Shown here in pieces: positions 38,058 to 46,390 of a DNA stretch of 46,390 bases. Positions within the stretch are counted from its first letter, which is position 1. Each line of letters starts with the position of its first letter. This stretch comes from Fragilaria crotonensis (Eukaryota > Bacillariophyta > Fragilariophyceae > Fragilariales > Fragilariaceae), in contig JAKSYS010000508.1 in NCBI GenBank assembly GCA_022925895.1, forward strand, positions 1 through 46,390, given 5' to 3'. The notes below the pieces were generated by a model. The model made no database searches, was not told where the DNA came from, and worked only from the letters and a program-made list of their open reading frames with translations. Made by a program: the position numbers and the translations under genes.

Positions 38058-39236
38058 CTAGTTACGACGCCTTTTCTTATTAAAGTTGTTCTTGTTCTTG
38101 CTCTTGTTGGCCTTCTCTTCTGCCTTTTGTCGAATTTGATTGTTCTTGAAGTCAATGAACTTCTGCCAGTAGGCCTTTTCATCCTCTCCGTCCAAGACAC
38201 GGGCCGATTCTACCTTCTTGCCACCAACAACGACCTCTCCCGACTGCAACTTGTCGGCAAACTCCTTCACCTTTTCGCTTGGTTCCGGAAATCGAATGGC
38301 ACCCTCGGTTTGACCTCGTGAATAGTCAGCATACACATCTGGCATGTCCTTCAGCGTCTCTCGAAGAGCTTCTCGATCACAGGTCTCGGCATCTAGACCC
38401 TTGAGTTCAATGACACAACCAGGTTTCCAGTCAAGGGTGAATAGCTTGACTTCAATTTCCTCGTGCTTGCGTTTCGCAGCAGCGTCCTTGGTGTCATCTT
38501 GTTTCGAATCCGAATTCTTGTTGTGATTGTCACCACCATTGTCCTTGTTGCTGTTCTTCGGCTTTTCCACTTTCCGTGCATCAATCCAATCACGGAGCTT
38601 TTGAACCTGCAATGTGGTACCCTTGAGTTCGAGGACCTTTTTGGGTGGTTCACCCACCAAATCGGCAGCGGCCTTTTCAAAGGCATCCGCCGACTCGAAT
38701 TCCACCAAACATTTACCAGCGGGCACCATTTTCCGCTTTTGATAATTACCATTGCCAGCAGCAGGCGGAGGTGAATAATGACTCGTATCGTCTGTTTTGT
38801 TGGAGTCCGAGTTTGGTTCAGGTTTCCACTTGAGTTTAACAATCATAACTTTCCCGTATTCTTCAAAGAGTGGTCGAAGGTCAAGCGCTGTAACAGTGTA
38901 TTTGTTCTCCTCTACTGGAAGGTTGCTAACATGCAACGAAACCGGAATGTTATCATCCATTTGCGATTTCTTCATTGGTTCCTTTCGACGAATCGAATCC
39001 CCCTCCACAACCAAGAAATCACTCAACGTTTTGGCCGCCTCCAGGACTTGTTCCCCTTCAGCTGTGAGTTTCTGAATCGATTTGAATTTCAAGAGCGTCT
39101 CGACGGGGAGGCTCCCACCAAAGTCATCCTCACGTCCAATTTGTTTCTGCATGAACCGATCCACACGGAGATTGGCATCACTAAAGAAGAACGTGAGGCG
39201 CTCCGCAATCTCATCAGAGGTGCCAGTTGTTGTCAT
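38058..39236 (-). CDS. SSB: La protein (Lupus La/SSB homologue)
   Basis: A 392-residue uninterrupted frame. The La motif opens it (LTFFFSDANLRVDRFMQKQI, residues 14-33, with the FSDANL core) and continues with LLKFKSIQKLT and SIRRKEP. RRM1 begins near residue 98 (VSLHVSNLPVEENKYT, EYGKVMIVKLKW, GKCLVEFESADAFEKAA). A charged linker rich in Asn, Asp and Lys precedes the C-terminal RRM-like domain (CVIELKGLDAET, EGAIRFPEP). The tail ends in a basic run, NNFNKKRRRN, a probable nuclear localisation or RNA-binding tail. La binds the 3' UUU of newly made RNA polymerase III transcripts in the nucleus and protects them. Length matches genuine La (about 330-410) rather than larger LARPs. Confidence 0.94.
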   Translation of the reverse strand: MTTTGTSDEIAERLTFFFSDANLRVDRFMQKQIGREDDFGGSLPVETLLKFKSIQKLTAEGEQVLEAAKTLSDFLVVEGDSIRRKEPMKKSQMDDNIPVSLHVSNLPVEENKYTVTALDLRPLFEEYGKVMIVKLKWKPEPNSDSNKTDDTSHYSPPPAAGNGNYQKRKMVPAGKCLVEFESADAFEKAAADLVGEPPKKVLELKGTTLQVQKLRDWIDARKVEKPKNSNKDNGGDNHNKNSDSKQDDTKDAAAKRKHEEIEVKLFTLDWKPGCVIELKGLDAETCDREALRETLKDMPDVYADYSRGQTEGAIRFPEPSEKVKEFADKLQSGEVVVGGKKVESARVLDGEDEKAYWQKFIDFKNNQIRQKAEEKANKSKNKNNFNKKRRRN

Positions 39237-39757
39237 TATAGAAAGTGGTTATATTTTTGGCTTGTTCTAGAGAATGATATCTGCGTTCAGTGCGATCTGG
39301 GTTGTTATCACGCAGTGTGTCAGAAATCAACTATGATGAGGTGATTACCGGTGGTGGTCGTCGATTGTTGACTGAGAGATCTGGCTTCGAAAAAATAGAG
39401 TAATAAACGCGCTGCGCGATCTTGAAATGTTGAAAATCAGATGAATGGCCTTTGTGACTCTTCACGTCTGTCCGCCCACATCTCACCTCTCCTCTACTCT
39501 TCATAAATCCCTCGTGAAAACGGCATGAAGGTTGCCTGGGGGCTGGGGGGTGGGTGACGCATTCGAACTCTGCATCAGCAGAGAAGATGCGTAGAGATCC
39601 GATTTTCAACAGCTTGGCCACCGAGTTTCACAATGAGAACCGTTCTCATCTCCTGCAAATGCGCGACCTGCAGTGACACGAAAGTCAACACTAATATAAA
39701 GCGTTATTGTAGTACTCCGAGTATAAGATCAAAGGTATCAGGTAGTTCTAATTGAGC
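39237..39757. other. Divergent intergenic region between La and the DUF4336 gene
   Basis: No gene is seen; a 96-codon minus-strand frame has no domain. CTAATATAAAGC near 39691-39702 is a possible TATA box for the DUF4336 gene, and TACTCCGAGTA lies downstream of it at 39713-39723. Confidence 0.5.
39713..39723. promoter_or_regulatory. TACTCCGAGTA motif, 34 bp upstream of the DUF4336 ATG
   Basis: Same orientation and similar position relative to the start codon as the copy before heliorhodopsin. A TATA-like AATATAAA lies about 20 bp upstream. Confidence 0.35.
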
Positions 39758-41254
39758 ATGATGGTACTTGCAAGGTGTTCCCTCTGGTTGGTCGTCTTGT
39801 GGATTGCACCATGGCTGATGGTGCCAGTACATTCCTTTACGAGTAACTCAATCTCTACATCATTGTCTTCGGAAGGACGAGCATCATTGTTGCAGCTTCA
39901 TGCTTCGATCATGCCAGGCGACAACAATAGCGGTCTTTCCCGTCGGCAAGTGGGTGAACTATCAATCGCAGCACTTGGTTTAGGAACCACCTTTCTCGGA
40001 ACACTGGAAACCGATCCTACGGACTATGGTCTGTGGGGGATCTTACCAGTGGGCACTTACAAGAAGAAAAAGACCATCCAGGAAACGATTGTGGACGGCC
40101 AAGTATGGACATTTGATCAAAAATTCGGCATTCTCGATGTGCAAGTTCCCCTCCGAATGACAGTCATCAAACTTTCGTCAGGAGGCCTCTTTGTCTACAA
40201 CCCAATCGCGGCGACTCGGGAATTGTTGGACATGGTTCAGAAGTTAGTCGATCAGTACGGTCCCATCAAGTATATTGCCTTGGGCAGTGTCGCACTCGAA
40301 CACAAAGTGTACGCCGGGGTCTTTGCACAAAAGTTCCCAACGGTAAAAGTCTTTGTCCAACCCGGACAATACAGTTTCCCATCGAACTTGCCAATCCCAT
40401 TTTTGGGATTCCCCACAGGCAGGACGTTCAACATGCCGCAGTCGAAATCAGACGCCCCGGAAGAGATGAATCAGGACTTTGATTTCTTGACTCTGGGACC
40501 AATCATCTCCAAGGATGGTGCGTTCGGAGAAACTGTCTTCTTTCACAGAGCCACCAAAACACTGTTGGTGACAGATACAGTCCTGGAAGTGTCGGAGGAC
40601 GTGCCCAAGATTTACGATACAGATCCCAAGCCGCTGTTGTATCACGCTCGTGATTCGATTACCGACGTCGTGCTAGACACTCCCGAAGTGCGACGAATCG
40701 GATGGCGTCGCGTTCAATTGTTTGGACTCTTCTTCTTACCATCCGCCATTGATGTTGACGATGTTGACACTGCCTTGAAGAATCGACGACCCGATTTGAA
40801 TTCTGACTTTGCAGGAATCTACCCATGGACTTGGGTTCGTGACGATAAGGCGAGTTTCAATGCCATTGCCGGTGGACTCTTGGTGGCACCGATACTGCAA
40901 AAGCTTATTTTGAATCGAACCCCCATTGAGGTGTTGGACTTTGCGGATAAGGTAGCTCAGTGGCCAATTGAAAGAATTATTCCGGCGCATCTCAAGAATA
41001 ATCTGAAATTCACAGGCAAGGACTACCGAAAAGCATTTTCGTTTTTGGAAGCAGGAGGAGTGCCACCTGGCCTTCCAAAGCCGTTGGAAGCTGATTTGAA
41101 GGCACTTTCTGATGCGGAAGACAGCTTGGTTCAAAGTGGTGCCATTGCTAGGTGCCCTCCGTTGCCAGGTGGTAAGGTCTCTAGGGAACAAATCTTGGCC
41201 GAGACTGTGTATAGGTGCCGCGCTGGCATTTGTGCTCAGAAATCCGAAGCCTAA
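39758..41254 (+). CDS. DUF4336 protein, probable plastid-targeted metallo-beta-lactamase-like protein
   Basis: The frame from the ATG at 39758 encodes 498 residues. The N-terminus (MMVLARCSLWLVVLWIAPWL, then MVPVHSFTSNS) is a signal peptide with Phe at the presumed cleavage site, followed by a Ser/Thr-rich stretch, as in diatom plastid leaders. A second hydrophobic stretch near 70 might be a thylakoid or membrane segment. The DUF4336 core contains PLRMTVIKLSSGGLFVYNPIAAT, cited for its MTVIKL.SGGL.VY.P pattern, then IKYIALGSVALEHKVYAG and VFVQPGQYSFPSNLP. ETVFFHRATKTLLVTDTVLEV follows. The family has a beta-lactamase-like fold and is found in cyanobacteria, algae and plants; its reaction is not established. 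The gene converges on PNPase with 52 bp between stops. Confidence 0.85.
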   Translation: MMVLARCSLWLVVLWIAPWLMVPVHSFTSNSISTSLSSEGRASLLQLHASIMPGDNNSGLSRRQVGELSIAALGLGTTFLGTLETDPTDYGLWGILPVGTYKKKKTIQETIVDGQVWTFDQKFGILDVQVPLRMTVIKLSSGGLFVYNPIAATRELLDMVQKLVDQYGPIKYIALGSVALEHKVYAGVFAQKFPTVKVFVQPGQYSFPSNLPIPFLGFPTGRTFNMPQSKSDAPEEMNQDFDFLTLGPIISKDGAFGETVFFHRATKTLLVTDTVLEVSEDVPKIYDTDPKPLLYHARDSITDVVLDTPEVRRIGWRRVQLFGLFFLPSAIDVDDVDTALKNRRPDLNSDFAGIYPWTWVRDDKASFNAIAGGLLVAPILQKLILNRTPIEVLDFADKVAQWPIERIIPAHLKNNLKFTGKDYRKAFSFLEAGGVPPGLPKPLEADLKALSDAEDSLVQSGAIARCPPLPGGKVSREQILAETVYRCRAGICAQKSEA

Positions 41255-41306
41255 ACTTGTAGTAGAGAGATTAAGTAGCTACAGAATGTAGTTAGGCACC
41301 GCATCG

Positions 41307-44075
41307 TCAGTCAAGACGCTTTTCTGCCTCGTCCACCTTCATCTGCAGTAAGGCTTTGCGGCTGAGTCGGATGTACCCCTGTACCGGATCAACCCCCGTG
41401 CACAGCACTTCGATTTTCTGCCCTACAGTGAGGTGGCGGTGCACAACTCCAAAATTACCCTCGGGATGCGCCATGTCTTCAGTGATCTCGCTCACGTGCA
41501 AGAGACCTTCCTTGTTCCTCAGCAATTCAACCACAGCTCCGAAATCCTTAATCTCGATGATGGTGCCTGTGTAGATTTGACCCTCCTCCACATCAGCGAC
41601 CAAATCCATCACAGCTGCTTTGGCATCTGCCACCATTTGCCGATCATGTCCAAAGAGAAGACATTGTCCTTCTTGTGTTAGGTCCAAAGTAATATCATAT
41701 CGATCCTCAAGCTGCCGCAGGACAGCTCCCCCTGGTCCGACCAAATCTTTCTTGCGAAGAGGATCGAATCGAACCACCTCGACCCGAGGTGCCGAATCTT
41801 TCAAAGTCGGTCGCGGCAAGAGTTTGGAAATAATGCCTGCACTGCTCGTTCGTGCCAGTTTCTCCATCTCGTCCAAAATCACAACACGTCCTTCACGGGC
41901 TAGATGCAGTGCTTCCGATACAATGTTCATGGGAAGTGGCGCCTTGACATCCAACTGCAAGGCAGTAACTCCATCGGTTGTTCCAGCAATCTTGAAATCC
42001 ATCCAGCCATAGTGATCTTCGGTTCCTGTAATGTCCAGCAATAGTGTGTACTCTGACGATGTCTCACCAAGCGCCAATCCGACGCTCACGCCAGCAACGG
42101 GTGCAAGGAGAGGAACTCCAGCATCCAGCAGGGCCAAGGTGGCACCGCAAACGGTGGCCATGCTCGATGAGCCATTCGAACTGGTCACTTCACTGGTCAC
42201 TCGCATGGAATATGGAAAATCGCTCGGGTGAGGAATCACGGAATCAATGGCCTTCTCGGCAAGGCGCCCATGGCCAACTTCTCGGCGGTTTCCTCGTCCC
42301 GAGGGCACATCTCCCTTGCTGAAGGATGGGAAATCGTACTGCAAGAAGAATCGTCGCACTTCATCCAAGGTTCCCGAATCACCCGTCATTTCCTTTGCCG
42401 CCTTTACTTTCTTGGAATTAAAATCTGAAATCATGGCTTCTTGACTCCGAAGGTAGCGTAGACTGCCGACTGGTAGGTCATCGAACGCGCCCGGCTCTCG
42501 AGTCGACACGTTTCGTTCGTAGTAGGGATTCGTCAATGGTACACCATCTCGGGGAGCGCCGACAGTGGTAGTGCACAACACTTGAGTTTCGCCTCTTGAA
42601 AACAAGCTAGACCCGTGAACACTATCCGGAAGCGCAGGCACGGCGACGCTGAGAGGTCGGATGGTTCGAGTCCCATTTCCAGTACGATTGTCACCGCGAG
42701 TCTGATACTTGGATGACGACAGGTAGAGCGCATTCTGAAGCATTTTCTTGTGCACAGCATTCGACAATGGTGGTACGATTTTGTCACGGCTCCCTTGGTA
42801 GACTTCGCGAATCTTGTAGTCCGAGGGGACGAACCCCTCCATAAGCAAACGTTCGATCTCCTTTGATAGCAGATGCTCTCGTCGTCCGCGAATTGATTTG
42901 GGAAGCAACGGGATTTCAACCGGATGAATGTGGACATTTGTTTCCTTTGTCGATTCTTTCATCCCCTCTTGGTAACCAAATAATCGAAGCGCCGCATGAC
43001 CAAGGCGAGATTGGCAGTACATGTAGGCATCATACAAAAGTGCCGATGCATCATTTTGAACATTTTCTGCCTTGTCTGATACTGTCGACCTGGACATGGA
43101 GACACCTAATGACGCCAAAAGTTCATCATCCGAAGCTTGTTCCTCTTGCTCTATAACGAGCAATTCCTGCGTATCGAGTATGGGTTGTATGGCACCGTGA
43201 GCCAACTCAATGAGTTGAATCAAGAGATTTTCTGGTATAGACTGGGTCGGACTACTGGCTTCCATCATGACAACACTGTCTCGTGTTCCAGCATACAGTA
43301 AGCAGGCTGCAGCATCTTGCTGTTCCAAAAATGTCGGATCGCTAATGACTGTCCCATCATCTGTGAGGCACAAGTGGACGGCGGCCACACGTGTCTCTAG
43401 TATACTCCCCAGTGCCACAGATGCTGCATTCAATGCCAGTGCAACTGGATTTCCTCGTCCATCGTGTGACTGGACCGAACATGACACGTGTACTGCTTGT
43501 TGCTGTGGCTGTGCTTGTTGTTGTTGCTGTGAATTTAATGGATTGTTGGATTTCTTCAGGAGTGGTCGTAGGGCACGATCGACAGCCCGACCGGCCAAAA
43601 CTTCATCGTCCGAAATGTTGATGGTATCACGACGCATTCGATTGATGGTTGGAATCTTTCCAACTCCATGATAACGTTCTTGGTAGGAAACTGTGAAACC
43701 AATGTTTTCCGTGGATGTTTGACGCAAGGCATCTGCCAAAGATGATGATGATGATTCTTGTTGTTGTTCTTGAGATGAATCAGTGGCAACAACGGAAAGA
43801 ACTAAAGAGTGTCCCGCAGTCCCAACTACAGAAGATTGAGCTAGATTTGCAATCGAACCTGTGCCGAACCTCACGGGTTTGCCGTCCAAGATGCGTTGAA
43901 TGCAAAGTTTGTTGGTGTTGTTATTGTCATCGACTTGGTTGTCCTTGTCGTTGTCATGTTGTTGGTCACCTGCTGGGGACTCGCTTGAAAAGAAACTAAC
44001 AGACCATTGTACGGGTTTCAGGGGAGGGAATTGATGGCGACGACTGTGACGGGCGAGATTGACAACTCGCAACAT
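41307..44075 (-). CDS. PNPT1: Polyribonucleotide nucleotidyltransferase (PNPase), probably mitochondrial
   Basis: From the ATG at 44075 the product is 922 residues; an in-frame ATG at 44267 would add 64. I prefer 44075 because MLRVVNLARHSRRHQF is a good basic amphipathic mitochondrial presequence. The order is RNase PH domain 1 (RFGTGSIANLAQSSVVGTAG; TVSYQERYHGVGKIP; DDEVLAGRAVDRALRPL), a helical linker, and RNase PH domain 2 (HGSSLFSRGETQVLCTTTVG; GRGNRREVGHGRLAEKA; TSSNGSSSMATVCG). KH lies at about 763-832 (VGPGGAVLRQLE) and S1 at about 833-910. Short Gln/Asp/Asn-rich insertions lengthen it beyond the usual ~710-780. PNPase degrades RNA by phosphorolysis as a trimer. Compartment is inferred; a plastid form is the alternative. 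Confidence 0.95.
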   Translation of the reverse strand: MLRVVNLARHSRRHQFPPLKPVQWSVSFFSSESPAGDQQHDNDKDNQVDDNNNTNKLCIQRILDGKPVRFGTGSIANLAQSSVVGTAGHSLVLSVVATDSSQEQQQESSSSSLADALRQTSTENIGFTVSYQERYHGVGKIPTINRMRRDTINISDDEVLAGRAVDRALRPLLKKSNNPLNSQQQQQAQPQQQAVHVSCSVQSHDGRGNPVALALNAASVALGSILETRVAAVHLCLTDDGTVISDPTFLEQQDAAACLLYAGTRDSVVMMEASSPTQSIPENLLIQLIELAHGAIQPILDTQELLVIEQEEQASDDELLASLGVSMSRSTVSDKAENVQNDASALLYDAYMYCQSRLGHAALRLFGYQEGMKESTKETNVHIHPVEIPLLPKSIRGRREHLLSKEIERLLMEGFVPSDYKIREVYQGSRDKIVPPLSNAVHKKMLQNALYLSSSKYQTRGDNRTGNGTRTIRPLSVAVPALPDSVHGSSLFSRGETQVLCTTTVGAPRDGVPLTNPYYERNVSTREPGAFDDLPVGSLRYLRSQEAMISDFNSKKVKAAKEMTGDSGTLDEVRRFFLQYDFPSFSKGDVPSGRGNRREVGHGRLAEKAIDSVIPHPSDFPYSMRVTSEVTSSNGSSSMATVCGATLALLDAGVPLLAPVAGVSVGLALGETSSEYTLLLDITGTEDHYGWMDFKIAGTTDGVTALQLDVKAPLPMNIVSEALHLAREGRVVILDEMEKLARTSSAGIISKLLPRPTLKDSAPRVEVVRFDPLRKKDLVGPGGAVLRQLEDRYDITLDLTQEGQCLLFGHDRQMVADAKAAVMDLVADVEEGQIYTGTIIEIKDFGAVVELLRNKEGLLHVSEITEDMAHPEGNFGVVHRHLTVGQKIEVLCTGVDPVQGYIRLSRKALLQMKVDEAEKRLD

Positions 44076-44623
44076 GCTCGTAGTTTGATGGAGGATGGGA
44101 ATGTGGAAGGCTATTGCTCCGGCTTGAGTGATGATGCAGGATCTCGGCGAATGGGGAAAAAAAATGAACTTGTTACCCGATTGCAAGTGGACAGTCCTTC
44201 GACCGTATGATGGGTGGCAGTGGCAATGGTGGATCCGATGGTCGTAAAAATTACGATGTATGGTCATAGCCTTTTTGCTTCCTTCGATTGGCTGGTTTGA
44301 AGCAACGACGTTATTACCGTTACTTATGCGTCGCTACAGCGCATCTACCGGTAGATGTTCATGACAGGAGTGAATTCTCTAGCTTTACAAAGACACGTTT
44401 CGCGGCTCGCATGCATTATGCTACCTGGTACAATTGATGATATAATGCAAGACTTGGACGAGTTGGAATGAAGATAAGCAGTTAGAACAACGAAATGTAA
44501 TGACCAATGATCCGTCAGGCCTCGGCAAGCGAAGAACACTTACAAGAGACTGTTGCGAGATTACCCATCGGGGTCACCATGGCCGAGAAAACTGGAAAAA
44601 TAACAAGCAATTCTATAGAAGTA
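44076..44623. other. Intergenic between PNPase and the acidic TPR-like gene
   Basis: Apart from the possible 64-codon PNPase N-terminal extension up to 44267, no gene is seen. Both neighbours run on the minus strand. Confidence 0.5.
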
Positions 44624-45433
44624 TTACGACTCGCATTTCTGTCGTTTGGTTAGCGGCTCAAGTGCTTTCGATGAAGTATCGTTCCTGTTGGGTTGCGACT
44701 CAACCGCTTGTAACGCAGGATCTTCCTTCGCAACGCTCTCGCTGTTTTCATCCTCGTCATTATCTTCCTCCTCCTCCTCCTCCTCCTCCTCGTTCTCGTT
44801 CTCGTCCTCGTCCTCGTCGTCTTCGTCACTCTGTTCACTTACTTCCTCGCCTGAATCACCATCATCGTCCGAATCGGAATCGTCCGAGCATTCCACAACA
44901 TCGTAGGGCAATGGTTTGCCCATTCTGGATTCGATGAGCGTGGCAATATAGCCGGTCGCACCGTTCAGCGTATCAAGACTGCAACCTTCGTACGTTTCCC
45001 AGGTGTCCGTTGCCTCTGGGAACTCGAGAACCTTCCTCAACTGCCTCACATGATGTTCCTCTTCTCCATTAAAGATCTTTGATCCGCCACATATTATGGC
45101 CCTCGCAAAGTTCTCTTCCTTCGCAGTAGGATTTTCGTCGAGTAGATGGTATGTCAATCCAAGCAGAAGGTGAAACAAAGGATTCCCCAACACGATCCCG
45201 GTATGGACCAATCCAAACACCTTCTCGAGGGCTTCTTGACTTGCCTTTACTTCGTTACTACGAATAGCCGCATTGGAGGTAGATAGTAGTATCCAAACCT
45301 TTCGTTCGTCATCTTCAACATCGGATTGATCCCAAGCCTGTTTGTACAACAGCAGAGCGTCTCCAGGCTTGTTACCAGTCATGAAATCATCAGCGCACCT
45401 CAATTTGTCCTCAAGCGAATCATCTTTCTGCAT
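44624..45433 (-). CDS. TPR-like protein with a long acidic tail, unknown function
   Basis: A 269-residue protein starting MQKDDSLEDKL. Residues 1-130 are helical with TPR-like spacing (ALLLYKQAWDQS, WILLSTSNAAIRSNEV, HLLLGLTYHLLDEN, NFARAIICGG). Residues 180-240 are almost purely Asp, Glu, Ser and Asn, partly from a (CCT)n/(CTC)n microsatellite at about 44767-44800. The end is LTKRQKCES, with a short basic patch. The acidic tail is typical of nuclear or histone-binding chaperone-like proteins, but that is inference. No targeting leader is seen and I do not recognise an exact family. Confidence 0.7.
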   Translation of the reverse strand: MQKDDSLEDKLRCADDFMTGNKPGDALLLYKQAWDQSDVEDDERKVWILLSTSNAAIRSNEVKASQEALEKVFGLVHTGIVLGNPLFHLLLGLTYHLLDENPTAKEENFARAIICGGSKIFNGEEEHHVRQLRKVLEFPEATDTWETYEGCSLDTLNGATGYIATLIESRMGKPLPYDVVECSDDSDSDDDGDSGEEVSEQSDEDDEDEDENENEEEEEEEEEDNDEDENSESVAKEDPALQAVESQPNRNDTSSKALEPLTKRQKCES

Positions 45434-45712
45434 GGCGTCAATGACCAGTAAATTACCAAACCTCTATTATTATTTGAATCCTCCTACAGGTGTGGCGTCG
45501 GCTTGCTGACTTGTGTGCCGATTTACGAATGTACCAGCAGTTATACTGACTCGTCGGTCGAGGTGTTGAGGGTTGTGACCAGCAGGTGTCAACTTGTCGA
45601 CGGCTACAGTCACTCGTGTCTGTCTCAAATCTTATATCGTTTGTGACCATAGTTAGACGTACAGTACTTCGAGCAATGCACAGTACAGTTATTTTTTTAA
45701 GTATCGTGTCAG

Positions 45713-45722
45713 ACTCGGAGTA
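45713..45722. promoter_or_regulatory. Partial TACTCCGAGTA motif (10 of 11 bases, reverse orientation)
   Basis: ACTCGGAGTA, preceded by G instead of T. It lies upstream of the minus-strand TPR-like gene. Confidence 0.22.
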
Positions 45723-46052
45723 CGCACCACTCCCAGTACCCGGAACCCGGAACTTCAAATTCCAGCTTTTGCACGTAAAACTTTGAATTGGAGTGCTGCG
45801 TACCTGCTCTGTACCACCGTGGTACTAGTTTGACTCTCGCAAGGGAGTTTGCATGACTGGATGCTGCCCTTGTAAGATTCCAGATTCTCTCACAAACCAG
45901 GACAACGACATTGTGGCAAAATCAATGACCACGACCTACGGCAAAATCAATGATCATCGTTCCGCAAGTGTGACACAGACGTGCATGAGTCCTGAGAGCG
46001 TTTGTTACTGGTTACTACCACCAGTACGAGTAGTTATTAGGGCAAAGACAAA

Positions 46053-46200
46053 ACACGAATACGACACAAGATGATCGCGTTGTAACTCCCGCCTCACTTT
46101 TCATTCACATTTTAATCAAACGGATCACACGAATACGACACAAGATGATCGCGTTGTAACTCCCGCCTCACTTTTCATTCACATTTTAATCAAACGGATC
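46053..46200. repeat. 74-bp tandem duplication, two identical copies
   Basis: 46053-46126 and 46127-46200 are identical by eye, beginning ACACGAATACGACACAAG. A further ACA begins a third unit and then diverges. A recent duplication, with no coding content. Confidence 0.9.
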
Positions 46201-46265
46201 ACAGCCCATGTTCTCGAAGCAGTTTGTAGTCATAAATCCCACTAACTCACTTCTTGCTTCACACC

Positions 46266-46390
46266 ATGAACGACGATCGTGAACAGAGTAGTAGATCAAC
46301 TGTCTTCGTTGCATCCCTGAAAAACGTTGCCGCCCCAGCAATCAACGCAATAAAAAACACATCTAAAAAAATTCCTGAGCTCGTCCAGAA
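46266..46390 (+). CDS. Possible start of a gene running off the window, unknown
   Basis: The ATG at 46266 has a strong context (CACCATGAA). The frame stays open for 41 codons to the window end, beginning MNDDREQSSRSTVFVASL. The stretch is basic and Ser/Lys/Asn-rich. It is too short to recognise, and only the start context and position support it. Confidence 0.4.
   Translation, partial: MNDDREQSSRSTVFVASLKNVAAPAINAIKNTSKKIPELVQ

Larger units (their letters stand above)
45434..46265. other. Intergenic with promoter-like motif and short tandem duplication
   Basis: No gene is seen. A 10-base match to the recurrent motif (ACTCGGAGTA) lies at 45713-45722, about 280 bp before the acidic TPR-like start. 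A 74-bp tandem duplication occupies 46053-46200. Confidence 0.5.

Noticed and set aside
39535-39590. tRNA-like B-box (GTTCGAATGC on the minus strand)
   Set aside because: No A-box or acceptor stem at the right distance; the neighbouring G-run cannot fold as a tRNA.
44767-44815. Trinucleotide repeat as a CRISPR-like or regulatory array
   Set aside because: It is a (CTC)n-type microsatellite coding the Glu/Asp run of the acidic protein.

Overview
The window looks like nuclear DNA of a diatom or a close stramenopile alga, most likely a pennate diatom (inference). The reasons are short spliceosomal introns (66-212 nt), several N-termini that look like bipartite plastid-targeting leaders (signal peptide with a Phe or Trp at the cleavage site), a Ty1/copia retrotransposon, a heliorhodopsin, and compact gene spacing on both strands. 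The species cannot be named from sequence alone.

Layout, left to right. 753-1616: heliorhodopsin. 1790-3054: five or six decayed ~210-280 bp repeat units leading into a secreted or membrane protein gene (3055-4218) with an in-frame TGA just after its signal peptide. 5272-6519: acidic protein made of two nearly identical 241-codon modules. 7145-9451 (-): five-exon ABCG-type half transporter. 11276-11626: two-exon kish/TMEM167. 12376-15390 (-): transportin-3/importin-13-like nuclear transport receptor.

15509-27213 is one complete copia element on the minus strand. It has 597/600-bp LTRs, a 5-bp GTATC target-site duplication and a polypurine tract. Its gag-protease-integrase-RT-RNase H region is preceded by about 5 kb of extra coding sequence whose start codon lies inside the 5' LTR. 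It inserted between two divergent genes, about 115 bp upstream of the importin-like start codon and in the same orientation. Six internal frame breaks and three of the four LTR differences are one-base homopolymer shortenings, which looks more like residual long-read error in a multi-copy repeat than decay.

27500-45433 is a dense run of conserved genes: TMX2, plastid-type YqgF/RuvX, S-formylglutathione hydrolase, ribosomal protein eL38, a plastid-type dual-specificity phosphatase, a two-exon ketopantoate-reductase-like plastid protein, a two-exon ABCD/SbmA-type ABC transporter, La protein, a DUF4336 plastid protein, mitochondrial-type PNPase, and an acidic TPR-like protein. The genes are mostly arranged as divergent or convergent pairs (convergent gaps as small as 30-52 bp). 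The right end holds a 74-bp tandem duplication and the possible start of a gene that leaves the window.

The genes do not form an operon-like system. The most notable items are the heliorhodopsin, the retrotransposon with its large N-terminal extension sitting on the importin promoter, the in-frame TGA gene with its trail of decayed copies, and a palindromic TACTCCGAGTA motif found between genes.
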